In this document: positions 61,071 through 64,000 of the stretch, in pieces
Position numbering within the stretch: the first letter of the stretch is position 1
Layout of the letters: each line of letters begins with the position of its first letter
Origin: Panopea generosa
Taxonomy: Eukaryota; Mollusca; Bivalvia; Adapedonta; Hiatellidae
Direction: 5' to 3'
Assembly (NCBI GenBank): GCA_029582155.1
Contig: CM055901.1
Span: 124,001-188,000 of the forward strand
DNA length: 64,000 nt
The notes under the pieces: generated by a model
Database searches by the model: none
Told to the model about the DNA's origin: nothing
Seen by the model: only the letters and a program-made list of their open reading frames with translations
Program-made: the position numbers and the translations under genes

Positions 61071-61234
61071 CTCATGTCGGCATTGTCGATGGCTTCTGGC
61101 CTTTTTGCAATTAACCAACTGAGTTTTGATGAAAGCCTGTCTCTGAGTTGTTTAATCGAGCTTGTCTTGTACAGTTGTTGTGTTTGTTCATTTAGTTGCC
61201 CGATGTTTGCCCTGATGTCTTCACATATGTCTGT
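61071..61234 (-). CDS. second Harbinger gene, upstream exon
   Basis: A helical-looking segment (DIRANIGQLNEQTQQLYKTS, KQLRDRLSSKLSWLIAKRPE, NADM) ends in a consensus donor AG|GTATGC. The 311-bp intron (60760-61070) joins ATG AG to G AAC and keeps the frame (M-R-N-F). Upstream, the same frame stays coding-like (CILRAYLANPAK) across one TGA at 61235-61237, so either this copy is damaged or another splice skips it. The spacing of tryptophan and helices faintly recalls a Myb/SANT fold, but I cannot confirm it. A further exon may lie at about 61377-61470 (YSLEFYACQKVMNVVEQRVT), also followed by a GT donor. Confidence 0.55.
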
Positions 61235-61237
61235 TCA

Positions 61238-61994
61238 TTTCGCTGGATTAGCTAAGTATGCCCTGAGTATACATACAATTTCCTAATTCGAGATCTTCAC
61301 AGGTTTCCTTCTCCTTTGCAGTTGTTACTCTAAAATTCAGGAAAATATGGACTTAATGACTTTGTAAACAGTATAGCTTTATGACACCTTCATCTTCTGT
61401 GACACGTTGTTCGACTACGTTCATAACCTTTTGACACGCATAAAACTCAAGACTATAGACGCCTCTGAAATACAAACAAAAATATGCCGATAAGGTAATA
61501 ATTATTTTCTTGGCCTAACTCGCACATTGATGACAACCAGAGACAAGTTTACATGGAGAAAGTACATGCGACGGCTTTAGGTTTTGTTTACCTGCATTTA
61601 CATTTGTTACTACTGAGGGGCAGGGTACCAATCGCACTAAAAGCACATTGCACATGTATCTGTAAAACCGCCTCGGAACATTGGCAACACGATTCAACAC
61701 GATGTATAAACAGCAATAATGTTTGTTCAAGTAGGTTAAATTTATATTTGTTCGTCAATACATTTTACGTTCAATGAAAGTTATTCTTATGAACATACCT
61801 GTTTGATTCTCCAATTTTTTTCTGTATTGAATAAGCCAATAACACATTCACATATAAACTGTGCGAGTACACATGTCAGTTCAAAAGCATGAAGTTCTCC
61901 TGCATTAACTATCTTATTTTATTTAGTAAGTTTATTCTGTAGACCAATGTTAAAAGGCCTAGTGTAAACACAAGCACATCATATAATTATAGGC
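61238..61994. promoter_or_regulatory. shared divergent 5' region of the Harbinger genes
   Basis: About 0.75 kb between the two divergent genes. It must hold both promoters, with possibly one more minus-strand exon in it. No core promoter word is convincing. Confidence 0.35.
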
Positions 61995-62260
61995 ATGGAC
62001 AGAGACCGTAGAAGACGATTTTTAACAGCAATCACTTTCCTGGCTAAACCTCCGCCCGATGATGCGACAATGTACTTCCGCTTTCTGTGTCACGGTGTCC
62101 TTTTGCTGAGTCGATCACCACCTGACCCTCTTATGAACATCAGGAACCGGCTCTTTGCAGATGACAATGTGGCGTTTCGTGCCAGAGATGTTTTTACTGT
62201 AATTTCGGAACATCGGTATTCTTTCTTTGAAATGACAGGCGAAACAACCAGAAACTTTGG
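61995..62260 (+). CDS. Harbinger-type transposase, N-terminal exon
   Basis: Starts MDRDRRRRFLTAITFLAKPP with an ATG preceded by TAGGC. The segment FRARDVFTVISEHRYSFFEM to TGETTRNFG is like the N-terminal part of DDE_Tnp_4 proteins before the helix-turn-helix. After NFG the DNA reads G|GTAAAC, a plausible donor, and the frame closes 9 codons later. I could not find an acceptor before 62380 that restores the frame cleanly, so either the junction differs or this copy is shifted. Confidence 0.65.
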
Positions 62261-62379
62261 TAAACCTAGTGAACTCTATACATATTAACAATAACTGTGT
62301 TATTATGTCTAAAAGAAATAGGTTTTAACTATAGTTCTTTTGGCTTCGTTCCTATCCTTGTTACAATTTTCTAAGTGTT

Positions 62380-63108
62380 ATGTTTAACATAAGTATATCT
62401 ACAGTTAAGCACGTAATAAAAAGAATGGTAACAGTTCTTGATTATGAATTACAACATTATTTGCATTGGCCTCGTATTCCAGATTGGAACAGTCTGCGTG
62501 CGAATTGGAGCAAAATTCCTATAGCTATCGGTGCAATCGACGGAACTAGCCACGAAATCTATCGGCCGATAGAAAATCAGCACCAATTTTACTCCGGACA
62601 TAGGCATTATCATTGCATTCATTCTCAGGTGGTTATAGACAATACAGAGAAGTTAAGACATATAGAAACGGGATTTGTTGGCCATCTAAATGATGCACAA
62701 CAGCTTATGCTGATGGAAAGAATTGGCGACGAACTACCTTTTCCGCGCGACTGTTGCTTACTGGCCGACAAAATTTATGCCAACAGATATCCTGTTATGA
62801 CACCCTTTTCAGGAGCACAGTTGCAAAGAAAGGTAGGAGATGACAAACACAGAGCCGTACGATTGAACCGGTATATCAGCCGATATAGAATCAACGTTGA
62901 GCATGCAATAGCTGAACTGAAAACGTACAAGTGCGTAAGGACAGCGACGAAATTTTTTATCAAAATCTGTACGTATTTGTGCAAAACTCGTTTGCAGAAG
63001 GAAGGATATCGGACTTATTATGTAACAAAATTGGTATTTGGCATATATTGCATGCTCAACGTTGATTATGTATTGGCCACTTGTACTGGATATATGTTCT
63101 TCAGATGA
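62380..63108 (+). CDS. Harbinger-type DDE transposase, catalytic part
   Basis: 242 codons from an internal ATG. Residues 1-20 are the end of a helix-turn-helix (ISISTVKHVIKRM). The DDE catalytic core follows: D54 in IGAIDGTSHEI, the family signature YSGHRHYHCIHSQVVIDN (71-88), GHLNDAQ (101-107), D130 in LLADKIYANRYPVMTPF, and E174 in YRINVEHAIAELKTYKC. All three acidic residues are present. The last 45 residues do not resemble the family's usual end: they include YCMLNVDYV, which is encoded by an inverted copy of the INVEHAI codons. The C-terminus is therefore probably rearranged and activity is doubtful. Confidence 0.88.
   Translation: MFNISISTVKHVIKRMVTVLDYELQHYLHWPRIPDWNSLRANWSKIPIAIGAIDGTSHEIYRPIENQHQFYSGHRHYHCIHSQVVIDNTEKLRHIETGFVGHLNDAQQLMLMERIGDELPFPRDCCLLADKIYANRYPVMTPFSGAQLQRKVGDDKHRAVRLNRYISRYRINVEHAIAELKTYKCVRTATKFFIKICTYLCKTRLQKEGYRTYYVTKLVFGIYCMLNVDYVLATCTGYMFFR
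62889..63067. repeat. 22-bp perfect inverted repeat within the transposase gene
   Basis: AATCAACGTTGAGCATGCAA + TA at 62889-62910 is exactly reversed at 63046-63067 (TATTGCATGCTCAACGTTGA + TT), with 135 bp between. The left copy encodes the INVEHAI catalytic motif. Confidence 0.95.
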
Positions 63109-63505
63109 TCCTGAATGATACTTTAATAAAATTTGAAAAGTAAAGGACATAAAACATGCATCGAGTTTTTCTTCACCTTGGCCTTATTGTCTCCAAACGC
63201 GACCCATGTGTCATGCCGTGTATATCATCGTCTGCTTTAACGTTTATAAATAAGAGTAAAAATCCATTTTCATTGATAATGACTTCAAGTTACAATTAAC
63301 ATTTTAACCAGTTAGAGTCGATAATACAGACAGATAGATTTATAAGTTCCTGTAACAATTGTTACAAAAACAAAGCAAATTATGGCATTTATATTTTACT
63401 TCCAATACGGCATGCACTTATACTGTTGAAACGACCCCTCGCATTTACTCGCTTCACGTCCTCGCTTCTCGCTTCCCCTCGCTAATCGTTTCACGTTGCA
63501 AATGT
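63096..63505 (-). repeat. right terminal inverted repeat
   Basis: Reverse complement of the left repeat, with about 10 differences including one 1-bp and one 3-bp indel. The last codons and stop of the transposase frame lie in its inner edge. Confidence 0.92.
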
Positions 63506-63735
63506 TTATTTAGACGGTGATCACTGAAGTTAATAACAAGTACTTTATAGTGAACTTAGTATTGATATTTTATTGTGCGACAATTACCAATAATATATAT
63601 GATCCTTATAAACATGTACAATGATAATTATACAACATTTAAATTTATTTTTAATTAAATAAGCTTTTGCTAAAATTTATATAGCTGTTGTACAGATTTC
63701 ACAGAGGGAGAAAAAGAATGAGAGAACGAAGGGAA
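63506..63735. other. AT-rich flank after the Harbinger element
   Basis: No LINE ORF2 sequence reappears here, so the insertion did not simply split an intact LINE. Confidence 0.5.
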
Positions 63736-63744
63736 GAGAGAGAT

Positions 63745-63788
<44 letters not shown>

Positions 63789-63816
63789 TAAGAAAGAGAG
63801 AGAGAGAGAGAGAGTC
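63736..63816. repeat. (GA)n microsatellite
   Basis: Imperfect GA repeat with AAAGAG and GAGTAAGAAA interruptions. Frames through it are artefacts. Confidence 0.95.
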
Positions 63817-64000
63817 AGGAGTCTGTGTAATTTCTTGAATAATGTACGACGTACAGGTCAAGTAATTTTGTTATTGTTAAAAATTGTGTGTTAGTAAACA
63901 TTAGGTTATTATGCTATTTAATGTTACAATAATGTATGTCATTTCATTTCATAAATTAATACATAAATATATATACGTATATGTGTGTATGTATATGTAT

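Larger units (their letters stand above)
59851..63505 (+). mobile_element. PIF/Harbinger-type DNA transposon with long terminal inverted repeats
   Basis: A 3.65-kb element bounded by inverted repeats of about 410 bp that differ at only about 3% of positions. It carries a DDE transposase reading right (61995-63108) and a second gene reading left (exons 61234-61071 and 60759-60264). The two genes diverge from a central region at about 61.2-62.0 kb, and each stop codon sits at or inside a terminal repeat. PIF/Harbinger elements typically pair a transposase with a second, often Myb-like, DNA-binding protein. A clean 3-bp target duplication is not visible (outer flanks CATAAG and TTATTT). The very similar ends suggest recent movement or correction. 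Confidence 0.85.

Noticed and set aside
62809-63150. Minus-strand frame containing INVEHAIYAKYQF
   Set aside because: It exists only because of the 22-bp inverted copy of the catalytic codons. The rest has no transposase similarity.

Overview
The window is eukaryotic, repeat-dominated, AT-rich DNA, most likely from a bivalve mollusc. The clearest taxonomic hint is the repeat at about 23060-24295: it opens with a run reading AGCTCACCTGAGCC, closes with a short GGGCCA/TGGCCC hairpin, and matches my memory of a very common bivalve repeat. The non-LTR, Ty3-like and PIF/Harbinger-like elements fit a marine invertebrate. No host gene can be assigned with confidence. The recognisable coding sequence belongs to mobile elements, most of them damaged.

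Layout. 1-36.7 kb is mostly satellite DNA: a 41-bp array (1-2155), a 17-bp array (3011-4085), a 32-bp family in three blocks (5671-7470, 10057-10286, 10684-19645), a 392-bp AG-rich tandem unit (7725-8830), a 53-bp array (25005-31285), a 23-bp array that becomes a 45-bp dimer (31425-35510), and a 35-bp array (36125-36745). Together these make up about 26 kb, roughly 40% of the window. Between them lie a zinc-knuckle retroelement fossil (20590-21144, minus) and a bivalve-type repeat module array split by the AGCTCACC element (22590-24540).

37-44 kb holds a damaged LINE on the minus strand (37143-39715, ending in a TATGTC microsatellite tail) that nearly abuts a 3'-truncated Ty3/Gypsy-like LTR fossil on the plus strand (39762-43930). 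44-58.5 kb is mainly AT-rich non-coding DNA. It contains the most interesting object here: a complete 394-bp TRIM-type LTR element (46969-47362). It has two 143-bp LTRs, a lysine-tRNA-type primer binding site and a 4-bp target duplication, and each LTR carries a tRNA-like Pol III promoter unit. The same stretch has a kilobase of CT/GA microsatellite, a 143-bp near-perfect hairpin and a tRNA-derived SINE-like unit.

58.5-64 kb holds an orphan LINE ORF1 (58525-59703), then a PIF/Harbinger-type DNA transposon (59851-63505). That transposon has about 410-bp terminal inverted repeats, a DDE transposase on the plus strand, and a divergent second gene on the minus strand with a clean intron and a proline/alanine/asparagine-rich repeat region. 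The two genes are transcribed outward from a shared central region of about 0.6-0.8 kb, and each ends at or inside a terminal repeat.
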